NCBI RefSeq assembly: GCF_009728735.1 | Contig: NZ_CP024636.1 | Span: forward strand, 82,472 to 146,471 | DNA length: 64,000 bases | Source: Pantoea phytobeneficialis | GTDB taxonomy: Bacteria > Pseudomonadota > Gammaproteobacteria > Enterobacterales > Enterobacteriaceae | Direction: 5' to 3' | In this document: piece after piece, positions 20,729-30,110 of the stretch | Layout of the letters: each line of letters starts with the position of its first letter | How positions within the stretch are numbered: position 1 is the stretch's first letter | Program-made: the position numbers and the translations under genes | The notes under the pieces: model-generated | Told to the model about the DNA's origin: nothing | Database searches by the model: none | The model's input: only the letters and a program-made list of their open reading frames with translations

Positions 20729-20777
20729 GGGGCGGGCATGTCCGCCCCGGAAAGTGGGGACGGGCATACCCGCCCCA
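20729..20777. repeat. tandem GC-rich hairpins between mtlA and mtlD
   Basis: Two similar stem-loops follow one another: GGGGCGG...CCGCCCC (20729-20748) and TGGGG-CGGG-CATA-CCCG-CCCCA (20755-20777). Both share a GGGCAT(G/A) loop side, so they look like two units of a second repeat family distinct from the REP-like one. They could stabilise upstream mtlA mRNA or lower mtlD expression. Confidence 0.75.
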
Positions 20778-20795
20778 GGGATATTAACGATTTGT

Positions 20796-22730
20796 TCAGG
20801 CGGTGGTTTTGCTACCAGACAGCAAATCCAGCACGTCTTGCACGTTGGTGGTGTTCGCCAGCTTCTCAATCACGCTTTCGTCGTCCAGCGCGTTAGTCAG
20901 GCTGGTGATGACCTGGATGTGTTCGTTATTGCGCGCAGCAATACCGATCACCAGGCGAGCCACTTCGTCAGACTCTTCACCGAACTGCACGCCCGCCGGA
21001 TACTGGCAGAACACTACGCCGGTTTTCAACACGCGATCTTTAGCTTCCACCGTGCCGTGCGGTACGGCAATCGACTCACCGAGATAAGTCGGGGTCAGCT
21101 TTTCACGCTCCAGCATCGCATCCACGTATTCCGGCTGCACGTAGCCGCCTTTTACCAGTTGCTCACCGGCAAAGCGAATCGCCTGCTCTTTGTTGCTGGC
21201 GCTCAGGCCAAGGAACACGTTGTTTGCACCCAGTTTAAACAGATGCGCGTTACCGGCATCGAAGCTGTCAGCCAGCGTGGTCTGCACGGTTTCGCGATGG
21301 GCTTCGCTACGATTGGCCGCCACCAGACGCTCGGTCAAATTGGTGTACAAGGCACTGTCGAGGAAGTTGTTCAGCGAAATATGCTGGGCCTGCGGTGCCT
21401 GACGCATCGCACGCTCGGTCAGATCGCGGTGGGTGATCACCAGGTCCACATCACCCGGCAGGGCGTTAATGGCGCTGTTGGTCACCGAAATGTTGCTCAG
21501 ACCGGCATCCTGCACTTTCTTACGCAGTACGCCTGCACCCATTGCACTGGAACCCATGCCGGCATCACAAGCCACGATGATTTTACGTACGTGGTTCAGG
21601 TCAACGCTCATCGCATCACCGGCAACCGGCGCACCTGCAACGCTCTGGCCTTTAGACTGGGCTTTCATGTCCTGCATACGCTTGGTGGCGGCTTCGATGT
21701 CGTCTTCATCTTTTACTTTGCTGGTTTTCAGCAGGATTGAAGAGATGACAAAGGAAACGGCGAACGCAGCGATAATCGCGGTCACGTTAGCAAAGTAAGT
21801 ACCTTTTGGCGTCATCGCCAGCACTGCCAGGATGGAACCCGGAGAAGCCGGAGAAACCAGGCCGCCGTGCAGTACGGTCAGGGTGAACACGCCAGTCATA
21901 CCACCGAGAATTACCGCCAGCAGCAGACGCGGTGCCATCAGTACGTACGGGAAGTAAATTTCGTGGATACCACCCAGGAAGTGGATGATGGCAGCACCAC
22001 CGGCTGATTGTTTGGCGCTACCGCGACCAAAAATCATATACGCCACCAGTACGCCCATACCCGGACCTGGGTTGGCTTCGATCAGGAAGAAGATCGATTT
22101 GCCCACTTCGCTCGCCTGCTGGATACCCAGCGGAGAGAAGATACCGTGGTTGATGGCGTTGTTGAGGAACAGGATTTTCGCCGGTTCAACAAAGATGGAG
22201 GTCAACGGCAGCAGGTTATTCTGCACCATCAGGTTTACGCCTGCGGCGAGAATATGGGACAGACCTTCCACCAACGGACCGATACCGATAAACGCCAGCA
22301 GCGCCAGCAGCATACCGATGATACCGGCGGAGAAGTTGTTCACCAGCATCTCGAAGCCGCTTTTGATCTTGCCATCAACGGCACGGTCAAAGTGTTTGAT
22401 CGCCCAGCCGCCCAGCGGACCGGCAATCATGGAGCCGAGGAACATCGGCATATCCGCACCGACAATCACACCCATAGTGGTGATTGCGCCGACCACGCCA
22501 CCACGATCGCCACCCACCAGACGACCACCGGTGAAACCGATCAACAGCGGCAGCAGGTAGGTAATCATCGGGCCAACGAGTTTCGCCAGCGTCGCGTTTG
22601 GAATCCATCCGGTTGGAATGAACAGTGCAGTGATGATACCCCAGGCGATAAACGCACCGATGTTAGGCATCACCATGTTACTCAGAAAGCGACCAAAGCT
22701 CTGAACTTTGACCTTCACTGATGAGGACAT
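20796..22730 (-). CDS. mtlA: PTS mannitol-specific EIICBA component
   Basis: The 644-aa product (E. coli 637) is a single-chain mannitol permease that phosphorylates its substrate on entry. The EIIC membrane domain fills about residues 1-345 ([32 protein letters not shown]). EIIB follows with its phospho-cysteine in [12 protein letters not shown] (Cys388), then EIIA with the phospho-histidine in [12 protein letters not shown] (His558). The ATG at 22730 is preferred over 22760 because it matches [13 protein letters not shown] and follows AAGGGGTGGG. It is the first gene of mtlADR under strong apparent CRP control. Confidence 0.97.
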   Translation of the reverse strand: MSSSVKVKVQSFGRFLSNMVMPNIGAFIAWGIITALFIPTGWIPNATLAKLVGPMITYLLPLLIGFTGGRLVGGDRGGVVGAITTMGVIVGADMPMFLGSMIAGPLGGWAIKHFDRAVDGKIKSGFEMLVNNFSAGIIGMLLALLAFIGIGPLVEGLSHILAAGVNLMVQNNLLPLTSIFVEPAKILFLNNAINHGIFSPLGIQQASEVGKSIFFLIEANPGPGMGVLVAYMIFGRGSAKQSAGGAAIIHFLGGIHEIYFPYVLMAPRLLLAVILGGMTGVFTLTVLHGGLVSPASPGSILAVLAMTPKGTYFANVTAIIAAFAVSFVISSILLKTSKVKDEDDIEAATKRMQDMKAQSKGQSVAGAPVAGDAMSVDLNHVRKIIVACDAGMGSSAMGAGVLRKKVQDAGLSNISVTNSAINALPGDVDLVITHRDLTERAMRQAPQAQHISLNNFLDSALYTNLTERLVAANRSEAHRETVQTTLADSFDAGNAHLFKLGANNVFLGLSASNKEQAIRFAGEQLVKGGYVQPEYVDAMLEREKLTPTYLGESIAVPHGTVEAKDRVLKTGVVFCQYPAGVQFGEESDEVARLVIGIAARNNEHIQVITSLTNALDDESVIEKLANTTNVQDVLDLLSGSKTTA

Positions 22731-22749
22731 AAACCCACCCCTTATTGAG

Positions 22750-23047
22750 ACGCGCTGCAATAAGAGAGCGCGTTTGTTTTTGTTAAGACGTTACGGCGGG
22801 GGCCGTGGCATTACTGTATGCAGGCGGACTCTAGCACTAGTTTATGACGCTGCGTAGAGCGTGGGTAAAGTGTGATATAGATCACGCTAAGTTGGGGTGA
22901 GAAGGGTGCTATTAGGTGATATTGATCACAAAAATGCCGTGTAAGAAAAGTACGATGCTGAATATTTAGACAAATCAGGAGGCTAAATGTGACATTTATC
23001 ACTTTTTTACTTATGGGGTTTGTTTCATAAATGTGATGAGGATCACA
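22750..23047 (-). promoter_or_regulatory. mtl promoter region with four CRP-like sites
   Basis: This 442-bp gap upstream of mtlA (shared with the distant end of yiaF) holds four near-consensus CRP sites of the form TGTGA-N6-TCACA: 22871-22886 (TGTGATATAGATCACG), 22915-22930, 22989-23004 and 23032-23047. Minus-strand CATAAA at 22841-22846 could be the -10 box, placing the nearest CRP site about 44 bp upstream of the start. A hairpin (22750-22756 with 22767-22773) lies in the leader. The E. coli mtl promoter is likewise known for multiple CRP sites. Confidence 0.85.
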
Positions 23048-23172
23048 AACAATATTTGGTCGAAAATGCGCCAGATCACACTCTGCCGCAGCAGGAAGAA
23101 TCAGAAAAGCGGAATGTAAGGAAGTGACAAAAGTCTGAAAAGCGGGTAATCCATGATTACCCGCCTGAAGAA

Positions 23173-23895
23173 TTACTGAAAACCGCTTTGAACAGTATTC
23201 TGCGCCTGGGTCAGAGCCTGGGCATTGCTGGAGAGGGTGCTCATCAGCGTGTTGTATTGGGTGGCCTGATCCTGGGTCGGGAATTGCACGCCGCCATCAT
23301 TGAAAGTCACGCGTGTACCCTGCGATTGCAGGTAATCACCGGTCTGTACCGCCGCCTGGCTCAGCGCCTGCAACTGTGGCAGCAACGGGATCAGGGTGCT
23401 GGCCGGTTGGGTGACCACTTTGGTATAGACGCTGTCATACACTTTTTTCAGGTCATCTGGCTGTTTCAGCGCAGCATGGCTGCTGTCGGCCTGCATTTTG
23501 GCGCTCTGAATTTGCTGTGTCAGCACGCTCAGATTGCCGCTGGCCTGGCGCAGCGTGTCACGACGCGTCAGGTAATCCTGCGGTACGCGAATGGCCGCCA
23601 ACTCATCGACCACCGGACGCATGCCCTGTTCAACGGCCTGATTCACCTGCTGCGAGAAACCATAAAGAATGGCGTAATCACTCGCGTAGTTGCCGAACGT
23701 TTGCTTCTGGTTTTCGCTCAGGCTGGGCAGATGCTCGCCGCTGCGCATGACCGTGTTCTGGAGAAAATCAGTAAAGGCTTTACGCTGATCGCCCTCTTTG
23801 TCGCCACAGGCGGTAAGTTGCAGCACTGCGAGCAGCGTGACGACCAGCATGCCGCTACGCATCCAGATGCGGGAAATTCCTGACGCCATATTCAA
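23173..23895 (-). CDS. yiaF: YiaF-like lipoprotein (DUF3053)
   Basis: The 240-aa product has a lipoprotein signal ending LQLTACGDKEGDQRKAF, so the mature protein is expected to start at a lipidated Cys near residue 30. The following FLQNTVMRSGE and SDYAILYGFSQQVNQA segments match E. coli YiaF, a DUF3053 protein of unknown function. The rest is predicted helical and rich in Gln. The residue after the cysteine is Gly and then Asp; outer-membrane sorting is uncertain. It stands alone between the mtl control region and a repeat pair. Confidence 0.85.
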   Translation of the reverse strand: MNMASGISRIWMRSGMLVVTLLAVLQLTACGDKEGDQRKAFTDFLQNTVMRSGEHLPSLSENQKQTFGNYASDYAILYGFSQQVNQAVEQGMRPVVDELAAIRVPQDYLTRRDTLRQASGNLSVLTQQIQSAKMQADSSHAALKQPDDLKKVYDSVYTKVVTQPASTLIPLLPQLQALSQAAVQTGDYLQSQGTRVTFNDGGVQFPTQDQATQYNTLMSTLSSNAQALTQAQNTVQSGFQ

Positions 23896-23996
23896 CTCCT
23901 GTAAGTCACCTAATGGCAGATTTCAATTCGATGGGAAAGGTCCTAAAGGATAGAACAATGGCCTGGTGCACACAACGGCGGGGTGAGGTAAAAACT

Positions 23997-24054
23997 GCGC
24001 GATAAATCGCGCCGCGACGCTTCAGTGCACGTAGCGGCGCAATTTATTGCGCGG
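23997..24054. repeat. REP-like pair 4, outward arrangement
   Basis: GCGCGATAAATCGCGCCGCG (23997) is followed by CGTAGCGGCGCAATTTATTG (24030), the opposite order to the other pairs; the second unit has compensatory changes (GCAATTTATTGC) that preserve its palindrome. It lies between yiaF and the gamma-glutamyltransferase gene. Confidence 0.85.
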
Positions 24055-24071
24055 GGAATCACTGGCTGGCG

Positions 24072-25670
24072 TCAATACACCAATGCTTGTCCATCTTTGC
24101 GGCTTTCAGTGGCAGCGATATAGAACCCTTGCGGGTCGCGCACAATCGCCTGGGCACCGCCGAAGTTGTAGCCCTGAAGCGGGTCCTCCACCACAATCTG
24201 ATGGCCCATGCCACGTAGCGCTGCGATCGCATTACGATCCATCCCGGCTTCAACCACCACTTCGCGCCCCTGTACCACGCGCCAGCGCGGGGCATCAATT
24301 GCCGCCTGTGGGTTCTGTTTATGCAGCATGATGCGTAGCGCCATTTGCAAATGGCCCTGCGCCTGCATTGGACCGCCCATCACGCCAAACGACATCAGCG
24401 GCTGGCCGTCACCGTCCAGCGCAAATGCCGGAATGATGGTATGGAACGGACGTTTGCCGCCGGCCACCACATTGGGGTGCTCTGGATCGAGCGAGAAGCC
24501 TGCGCCACGGTTTTGCAGGCTGATGCCGGTGCCGGGGACCACAACGCCAGAACCGAAGCCCATAAAGTTAGACTGAATAAAGGACACCATCATGCCGCTG
24601 GCATCGGCGGTGGAGAGATACACCGTGCCGCTCTGCTGTGGTGAGCCGTAGGTAAAATCAGAGGCGCGCTCCGGGTCGATCAAGGCGGCACGCTGCTTCA
24701 GGTAGTCGTCGCTCAGCAACAACTCAGCCGGGAACTCCAGATGGTCCTCATCGGCGACGTAACGTTCGAGGTCAGCCAGCGCCAGCTTCATCGCTTCAAT
24801 TGACAGATGCAGCCACGGCACGCTGTCCGGCGTGTAACGACCAATATCACAATGCTCCAGAATGCCGAGGGCGATCAGCGTGGCGATGCCCTGGCCGTTG
24901 GGCGGCAGTTCCTGCACCGATCCCCCGGCGAAGGGCTGCGACAGCAGCGTCACCCAATCTGCACGATGTTGGTTGAGGTCTTCCAGCGTCAGCGCCGCGC
25001 CATGCTCGGCAGCGAAGGCGGCCATTTGCTGCGCCAGCTCCCCGCGATAGAAGGCTTCACCCTGGGTTTCAGCAATTTTTTGCAGGGTGGCAGCCTGTGC
25101 CGGATTGCGGAACACTTCTCCGGCACGCGGCGGGCGGCCATCCGGCGCAAAGCAGGCGCTGAAGCCGGGTTGACCTTTCAGTTTGTTGTAGCCGCGCTGC
25201 CACAGTTGACCAATCAGCGGCGAAACCGGAAAGCCATCGCGCGCGTATTCAATCGCCGGTTGAGCGAGGGTAGTGAGTGGCAGGGTGCCGAAGCGTTCCG
25301 CCAGCGCGACCCAGGCCGAGACTGCGCCCGGAACGGTGACGGCTTCCCAGCCAATTTCCGGCATAGTTTTTTGCCCGGCGAAGCGTTCCGGGTTCCATGC
25401 CGCCGGGGCGCGACCAGAGGCATTCAGGCCGTGCAGCGCTTTGCCGTCCCAGATAATGGCAAAGGCATCGCTGCCAATGCCGTTACCGGTAGGTTCCAGC
25501 ACCGTCAGCGCCATAGCGGTGGCAACCGCGGCATCTACGGCGTTACCGCCCAATTGCAACATACGGATACCGGCCTGCGCCGCCAGCGGCTGCGAGGTGG
25601 CGACCGCATTGCGTCCCATCATCGGGGCACGGTGTGAGGCGTAGCTAACGTTAAAATCCAGTTCACTCAT
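24072..25670 (-). CDS. gamma-glutamyltransferase family hydrolase (YwrD-like)
   Basis: The 532-aa Ntn-hydrolase-fold protein has the family N-terminal block MGRNAVATSQPLAAQAG, LQLGGNAVDAAVATAMALTV and EPTGNGIGSD. The expected autoprocessing/nucleophile Thr lies in SGTVYLSTADASGMMVSFIQ, at about residue 345, which would give large and small subunits. There is no signal peptide, unlike secreted GGT, so it should act in the cytoplasm, as in the YwrD-like subgroup. It ends an operon with a peptide ABC transporter and a GntR regulator. This suggests hydrolysis of an imported gamma-glutamyl or other N-acyl compound; glutathione is one possibility but not shown. Confidence 0.88.
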   Translation of the reverse strand: MSELDFNVSYASHRAPMMGRNAVATSQPLAAQAGIRMLQLGGNAVDAAVATAMALTVLEPTGNGIGSDAFAIIWDGKALHGLNASGRAPAAWNPERFAGQKTMPEIGWEAVTVPGAVSAWVALAERFGTLPLTTLAQPAIEYARDGFPVSPLIGQLWQRGYNKLKGQPGFSACFAPDGRPPRAGEVFRNPAQAATLQKIAETQGEAFYRGELAQQMAAFAAEHGAALTLEDLNQHRADWVTLLSQPFAGGSVQELPPNGQGIATLIALGILEHCDIGRYTPDSVPWLHLSIEAMKLALADLERYVADEDHLEFPAELLLSDDYLKQRAALIDPERASDFTYGSPQQSGTVYLSTADASGMMVSFIQSNFMGFGSGVVVPGTGISLQNRGAGFSLDPEHPNVVAGGKRPFHTIIPAFALDGDGQPLMSFGVMGGPMQAQGHLQMALRIMLHKQNPQAAIDAPRWRVVQGREVVVEAGMDRNAIAALRGMGHQIVVEDPLQGYNFGGAQAIVRDPQGFYIAATESRKDGQALVY

Positions 25671-25679
25671 AACCTTTCC

Positions 25680-26561
25680 TTAATGTGAGTCATTGCGCGG
25701 ATCGAGCGCGTCGCGCAGTCCGTCACCCAGCAAGTTGAAGCCCTGCACGGTGAGAAAAATGGCCAGACCGGGGAAGATCGACATCCACGGAGCCTGTTCC
25801 AGATAACCTTTGGCGGTGTTCAGCATCGCGCCCCACGAGGGCGATGGCGGTTGCTGGCCCAGACCGAGAAACGACAGGCTGGCTTCGGTGATAATTGCCG
25901 AAGCAATCGCCAGCGTGGCCTGCACCAGAATCGGCGACAGCACATTCGGCAGCACGTAGCGCAGGATGATCCAGCGATCCGGCAGGCCGATGGCGCGTGC
26001 GCCGTCGATATACTCTTCATGACGAATGGCGATCACCTGGCCGCGCGTCAGGCGGGCGAAAATCGGCATCGCCGACAGGCCAATCGCGATCATCGCGTTG
26101 GACAGGCTCGGACCGAGGAACGCGCCGAGCGCAATCGCCAGAATCAGAAACGGGCAGGCGAGCAGCGCTTCGATAAAGCGCGAGATAATGCCGTCACACC
26201 AGCCCTGCCAGTATCCGGCGATCAGTCCAAGCGGGACGCCAATCAGAATGGCGATCAGTACCGAGATGCAGCCCGCCAGCAGCGAAGTACGTGCGCCCCA
26301 AATCAGCCGCGACAAAATATCGCGTCCCAGTTCGTCGGTGCCGAACCAGTGCAGCACCGAGGGCGCTTTGCGCACCGCGAGAAAGTTGGCTTTGATCGGA
26401 TCGGCGGGGGCCAGCCAGGGGGCCAGCAACGCCACCGCGACAAACAGCACCACAATCACCGCGCCGATCAGCGCGCTTTTATTACGCAGAAACTTCTTCA
26501 GCACCCGGCGATTCGGCTTTGCTACGGCAGGCACAGCGCCAGCGGTTAAGACCTCGCTCAT
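25680..26561 (-). CDS. peptide-type ABC transporter permease (DppC/OppC family)
   Basis: The 293-aa membrane protein has an N-terminal OppC_N segment (KKFLRNKSALIGAVIVVLFV) and six predicted helices. The permease EAA-type loop is DGARAIGLPDRWIILRYVLPN and the family C-terminus is GFNLLGDGLRDALDPR. It pairs with the downstream-encoded DppB-type permease to form the channel. It begins 2 bp after the partner gene's stop and is followed 9 bp on by the gamma-glutamyltransferase gene. Confidence 0.93.
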   Translation of the reverse strand: MSEVLTAGAVPAVAKPNRRVLKKFLRNKSALIGAVIVVLFVAVALLAPWLAPADPIKANFLAVRKAPSVLHWFGTDELGRDILSRLIWGARTSLLAGCISVLIAILIGVPLGLIAGYWQGWCDGIISRFIEALLACPFLILAIALGAFLGPSLSNAMIAIGLSAMPIFARLTRGQVIAIRHEEYIDGARAIGLPDRWIILRYVLPNVLSPILVQATLAIASAIITEASLSFLGLGQQPPSPSWGAMLNTAKGYLEQAPWMSIFPGLAIFLTVQGFNLLGDGLRDALDPRNDSH

Positions 26562-26563
26562 GG

Positions 26564-27508
26564 TTAGCCTCGCATTTTCGGGTTAATTAACAGATACAGC
26601 ACATCGGCCAGCAGGTTGAGCAGTAGAAAGCCGATGGCAACCACCAACACCACGCCCTGCACCACGGCGTAATCGCGGTTAAACACCGCATCGACAATCA
26701 TCTTGCCGAAGCCGGGCAGGGTAAAAACCTGCTCGGTCAGCACCGCGCCACCCAACAACTCGCCAAACAGCAGGGTGGTGAGGGTGACGATCGGCATCAA
26801 CGCGTTGCGAAAGGCGTGCTTCAGCACCACTTTCGGTGCCAGCAGGCCTTTGGCGCGCGCGGTACGGATATAGTCGGCTTTCAGCACCGCAATCATTGAG
26901 GCGCGGGTATGGCGCATCAGGGTGGCGGCAAGGCCAGTGCCGAGCACCAGCGCGGGTAGCAGCAGGGTTTTCAGGTTCTGCGCCATGTCTTCGCTCACCG
27001 GCACAAAACCGGACGCCGGCAGCCATTGCAGATGCACCGAGAACAACAGGATCAGCAGAATCCCCAGCCAGAAGTGCGGCACCGAGATCCCCGAGAGCGC
27101 GACAAAATTGGTGGTGTGATCCACCCAACTGTCTTTACGTACCGCCGCGATAATCCCCATGCTGATGCCGATCAGCAGCGCAATCAGCATCGCCAGTAGC
27201 GACAGCTCCAGCGTCACCGGCAGCTTGCTGGCAATCAATGCGGTCACCGGCTCTTTGGTGCGCAGTGACATACCGAGGTCGCCCTTCAGCGCATTGCCGA
27301 TCCACGCGAAATATTGCGTGGGAATCGGGTCATCGAGATGGTATTCGGCGCGTAGCTGAGCGATGACCGCCGGATCGCGCTCCTCACCGGCCATCGCCAG
27401 CACCGGGTCGCCCGGCAGCAGCTTTTGCAGCGCGAACACCATCATGCTCACCAACAGCAGGGTCGGGATGGCCAGCAGCAGCCGTTTAACAATCAGTTCC
27501 AGCATCAT
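26564..27508 (-). CDS. peptide-type ABC transporter permease (DppB/OppB family)
   Basis: The 314-aa protein begins with consecutive Met codons (27508 and 27505) and MLELIVKRLLLAIPTLLLVS, the usual DppB first helix, followed by LPGDPVLAMAGEERDPA. The cytoplasmic coupling loop is DYIRTARAKGLLAPKVVLKHA. It has six hydrophobic segments. It forms the inner-membrane pore with the DppC-type subunit encoded 2 bp later. Confidence 0.93.
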   Translation of the reverse strand: MMLELIVKRLLLAIPTLLLVSMMVFALQKLLPGDPVLAMAGEERDPAVIAQLRAEYHLDDPIPTQYFAWIGNALKGDLGMSLRTKEPVTALIASKLPVTLELSLLAMLIALLIGISMGIIAAVRKDSWVDHTTNFVALSGISVPHFWLGILLILLFSVHLQWLPASGFVPVSEDMAQNLKTLLLPALVLGTGLAATLMRHTRASMIAVLKADYIRTARAKGLLAPKVVLKHAFRNALMPIVTLTTLLFGELLGGAVLTEQVFTLPGFGKMIVDAVFNRDYAVVQGVVLVVAIGFLLLNLLADVLYLLINPKMRG

Positions 27509-27522
27509 CGCTCCTTAGCGGC

Positions 27523-29031
27523 TTACTGCGCCATGCTCACGCCTGCCAGGCGCACCAGCCCGTCCGGCCAGGCTTTAAAGCCCTGCAATTTTTTCGTCAT
27601 GCCAAAAATACGTGGCTCAAAGTAGAGGTAAGCAATCGGCATATCGGTTTGCAGTTGGTTCACTACCTTGGTGTAAAGCGCCTGGCGTTGTGCCTGATCG
27701 TTGGTTAAACGCGCCGCGTTCAGCCATTCATCCACCTGCGGGTTGCTGTAGCGACCATCGTTGAGGGTGCCTTTGCTGTTAATAAACGAATAGATGCTGC
27801 CATCGGGATCAGGACGGCCAGACCAGCCGGACAGGCTGAGCTGATAATCACCGCGCTGCTGACGATCCAGCAGGGTCGCGAACTCGCTCATTTGCAGATT
27901 GAGGTTGAAACCTGCTTCGCTCACCATCGCCTGAAGCACCTGACCGACCTGCTGCGCGGTCGGGTTGTTGGTGACCAGCAACGTCAGATTCAGTGGGGTG
28001 GTGACGCCCGCCGCCTTCAGCAGCGCTTTGGCTTTCTCCACATCACGCGCTGGAGTTGGAAGGTTGACGTGATACGGGCTGACCGGGGAAAACGCCTGAT
28101 TAGCCGGGGTGTACAAACCTTCGAATGCCACCTGATTCAGCGCATCGCGATCAATCGCCAGCGAGAAGGCTTCCCGCACGCGCGGATCTTTCAGCGGGCT
28201 GTTGGCATCGACTTTGCCGTTGTTAATGTTGAAGGTGATACCCTGATAGCCAAGACCGGTAACTTTCGCCAGCGCCAGCTTGCTGTCGCCTTCGACAGTT
28301 TTCACATCGCTGGCCGCCACGCCTTCGGTCAGGTCGAGATCGCCCGCGCGCAGGTTGGCGAGGCGCACGGAGGCATCAGGAATCGGCAGGAAAATCACTT
28401 TATCGAAGTGGTACGCGCCTTTGTTCCAGTAATGATCAAAGCGTTTCAGCACGATGCGGTCCTGCTGCACGCGGCTTTCAAACTGGTACGGACCGGAGCA
28501 GACCGGATGGGTGGCGAAGTCGGGTTTCTTCGCGGCTTCTGGCGCTAACATTGCACCGGCACGGTCGGTCAACTGGCTGAGCAGCGCGGCATCCGGGGTT
28601 TTCAGGTGGAATTTCACCTGCAACGGCCCGGTCACTTCGACGCTCTGAATCGAGGAGATTTCGCTTTTACGCAGTGAACCCGGCAGGGTCAGCGCACGTT
28701 CGATGTTGAATTTCACCGCGTTGGCATCGAATTTCTCACCATCGTGGAAGGTCACACCGTCGCGCAGGTTCATGGTCAGGGTTTTGCCGTCGTCGCTCCA
28801 CGCCCAATCGGTGGCGAGGCCAGGAATCACTTTCAGGTTCTCATCGACATCGACCAGACGGTCGCACATGGCCGCAAACACAAAACGCCCATAGTAGGTA
28901 CGCGCCAGATGCGGATCGAGCATGTCCGGGTCAGCACCCAACCCGATACGAATCACGCTTTCAGCATGGCTGTGCGCACTGGCACCCAGCAACATCAGAC
29001 CACTAAGGGCAGTTAATAACGCTTTCTTCAC
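27523..29031 (-). CDS. periplasmic peptide/solute-binding protein (SBP family 5)
   Basis: The 502-aa protein has a clear Sec signal ending SAHSHAES, then the family 5 core: IGLGADPDMLDPHLARTYYG, VPGLATDWAWSDDGKTLTMN and GITFNINN...DPRVREAFSLAIDR. It captures the transporter's substrate in the periplasm. The family includes glutathione (GsiB), dipeptide and other small-solute binders, and the pocket cannot be assigned by eye. The gene sits in the middle of the operon, between the ATPase pair and the permease pair. Confidence 0.92.
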   Translation of the reverse strand: MKKALLTALSGLMLLGASAHSHAESVIRIGLGADPDMLDPHLARTYYGRFVFAAMCDRLVDVDENLKVIPGLATDWAWSDDGKTLTMNLRDGVTFHDGEKFDANAVKFNIERALTLPGSLRKSEISSIQSVEVTGPLQVKFHLKTPDAALLSQLTDRAGAMLAPEAAKKPDFATHPVCSGPYQFESRVQQDRIVLKRFDHYWNKGAYHFDKVIFLPIPDASVRLANLRAGDLDLTEGVAASDVKTVEGDSKLALAKVTGLGYQGITFNINNGKVDANSPLKDPRVREAFSLAIDRDALNQVAFEGLYTPANQAFSPVSPYHVNLPTPARDVEKAKALLKAAGVTTPLNLTLLVTNNPTAQQVGQVLQAMVSEAGFNLNLQMSEFATLLDRQQRGDYQLSLSGWSGRPDPDGSIYSFINSKGTLNDGRYSNPQVDEWLNAARLTNDQAQRQALYTKVVNQLQTDMPIAYLYFEPRIFGMTKKLQGFKAWPDGLVRLAGVSMAQ

Positions 29032-29048
29032 GGCTTATCTCCAGAGGG

Positions 29049-30110
29049 TTAGGCTTGCTGATTGACCGCCTGCTCGAACAGCGCACGGCGACGTAAAAAG
29101 GCGGCGGAGGGTGGCGCAATCACAATCGCGCTGCGGTCACGGTTAATCTCCTGCCAGCGGTGGCAGGCGATCTGTCGCCCACCACTCAGTACCTGGTTGA
29201 TCGGTTCAAACTGGCGGCATTCGGCGGTGGCCCACGGGCAGCGGGTATGGAAACGGCATCCGGTGGGGGGATTGGCCGGATTCGGCAGATCGCCCTGCAA
29301 CATCGGGATGGAACGGCTGGCTCCGGGCTGCATCTGCGGCGCAGAAGCAATTAACGCCTGGGTATAGGGATGGAGCGGCGCATCGAAAATTTCATCGACG
29401 GTTGCCAGCTCGACAATCTGGCCGAGGTACATCACCGCCACGCGGTCGCTCATATGACGAATTACCGCCAGACCGTGCGCCACGATGATCATCGTCAGTC
29501 CAAATTGCTGCTTCAGGCTCTCCAGCAGGTTCACCACCTGGGCCTGCACTGAGACATCCAGCGCCGATACCGGCTCATCGCCCAGTAATAATTTCGGCCG
29601 CGAGGCGAGGGCGCGCGCAATGCCGATGCGCTGGCGCTGACCACCGGAAAACTCGTGCGGATAACGCTCCGCCCAGGCTGAGGGCAGACCGACGGTGCGC
29701 AACAGCTCCGCCACGCGCGCATGGCGCGCCTCACGGTTCAGTTTGTCGTGCAACCATAACGGCTCACCGACAATCTCTTGTACCGTCATGCGGGGATTGA
29801 GCGAGGCGAACGGGTCCTGGAAGATAATCTGTAATTCGCGACGCAATTGGTTAAGGCGCGCCCCGCTGGCGTGGGTGATGCTCTCGCCCTCGTACATCAC
29901 CTCGCCGCTACTGGCACCGAGCAGGCGCAGCAGCAGACGTCCCAGCGTCGATTTACCGGAGCCGGACTCACCGACAATCGCCAGGGTTTCGCCTGGCATC
30001 ACCTGTAATGACACGCGATCCACTGCGGTGACGCCGTGATTGCGTTTAAACAGACGATGCGGTCCGGCGAAGGTTTTGCTTAAGTCGCGACATTCTAAAA
30101 TCGGTTTCAT
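29049..30110 (-). CDS. ABC transporter ATP-binding protein (DppF/OppF-type)
   Basis: The 353-aa ATPase has Walker [11 protein letters not shown], signature [15 protein letters not shown], Walker [13 protein letters not shown] and the oligopeptide-type C-terminal extension NPANPPTGCRFHTRCPWATAEC, whose cysteines are typical of this subfamily's iron-sulfur/metal-binding tail. After the Cys-rich segment it carries about 45 extra residues ending EQAVNQQA. It overlaps the preceding ATPase gene by 4 nt, so the two are translationally coupled and likely form a heterodimer. Confidence 0.93.
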   Translation of the reverse strand: MKPILECRDLSKTFAGPHRLFKRNHGVTAVDRVSLQVMPGETLAIVGESGSGKSTLGRLLLRLLGASSGEVMYEGESITHASGARLNQLRRELQIIFQDPFASLNPRMTVQEIVGEPLWLHDKLNREARHARVAELLRTVGLPSAWAERYPHEFSGGQRQRIGIARALASRPKLLLGDEPVSALDVSVQAQVVNLLESLKQQFGLTMIIVAHGLAVIRHMSDRVAVMYLGQIVELATVDEIFDAPLHPYTQALIASAPQMQPGASRSIPMLQGDLPNPANPPTGCRFHTRCPWATAECRQFEPINQVLSGGRQIACHRWQEINRDRSAIVIAPPSAAFLRRRALFEQAVNQQA

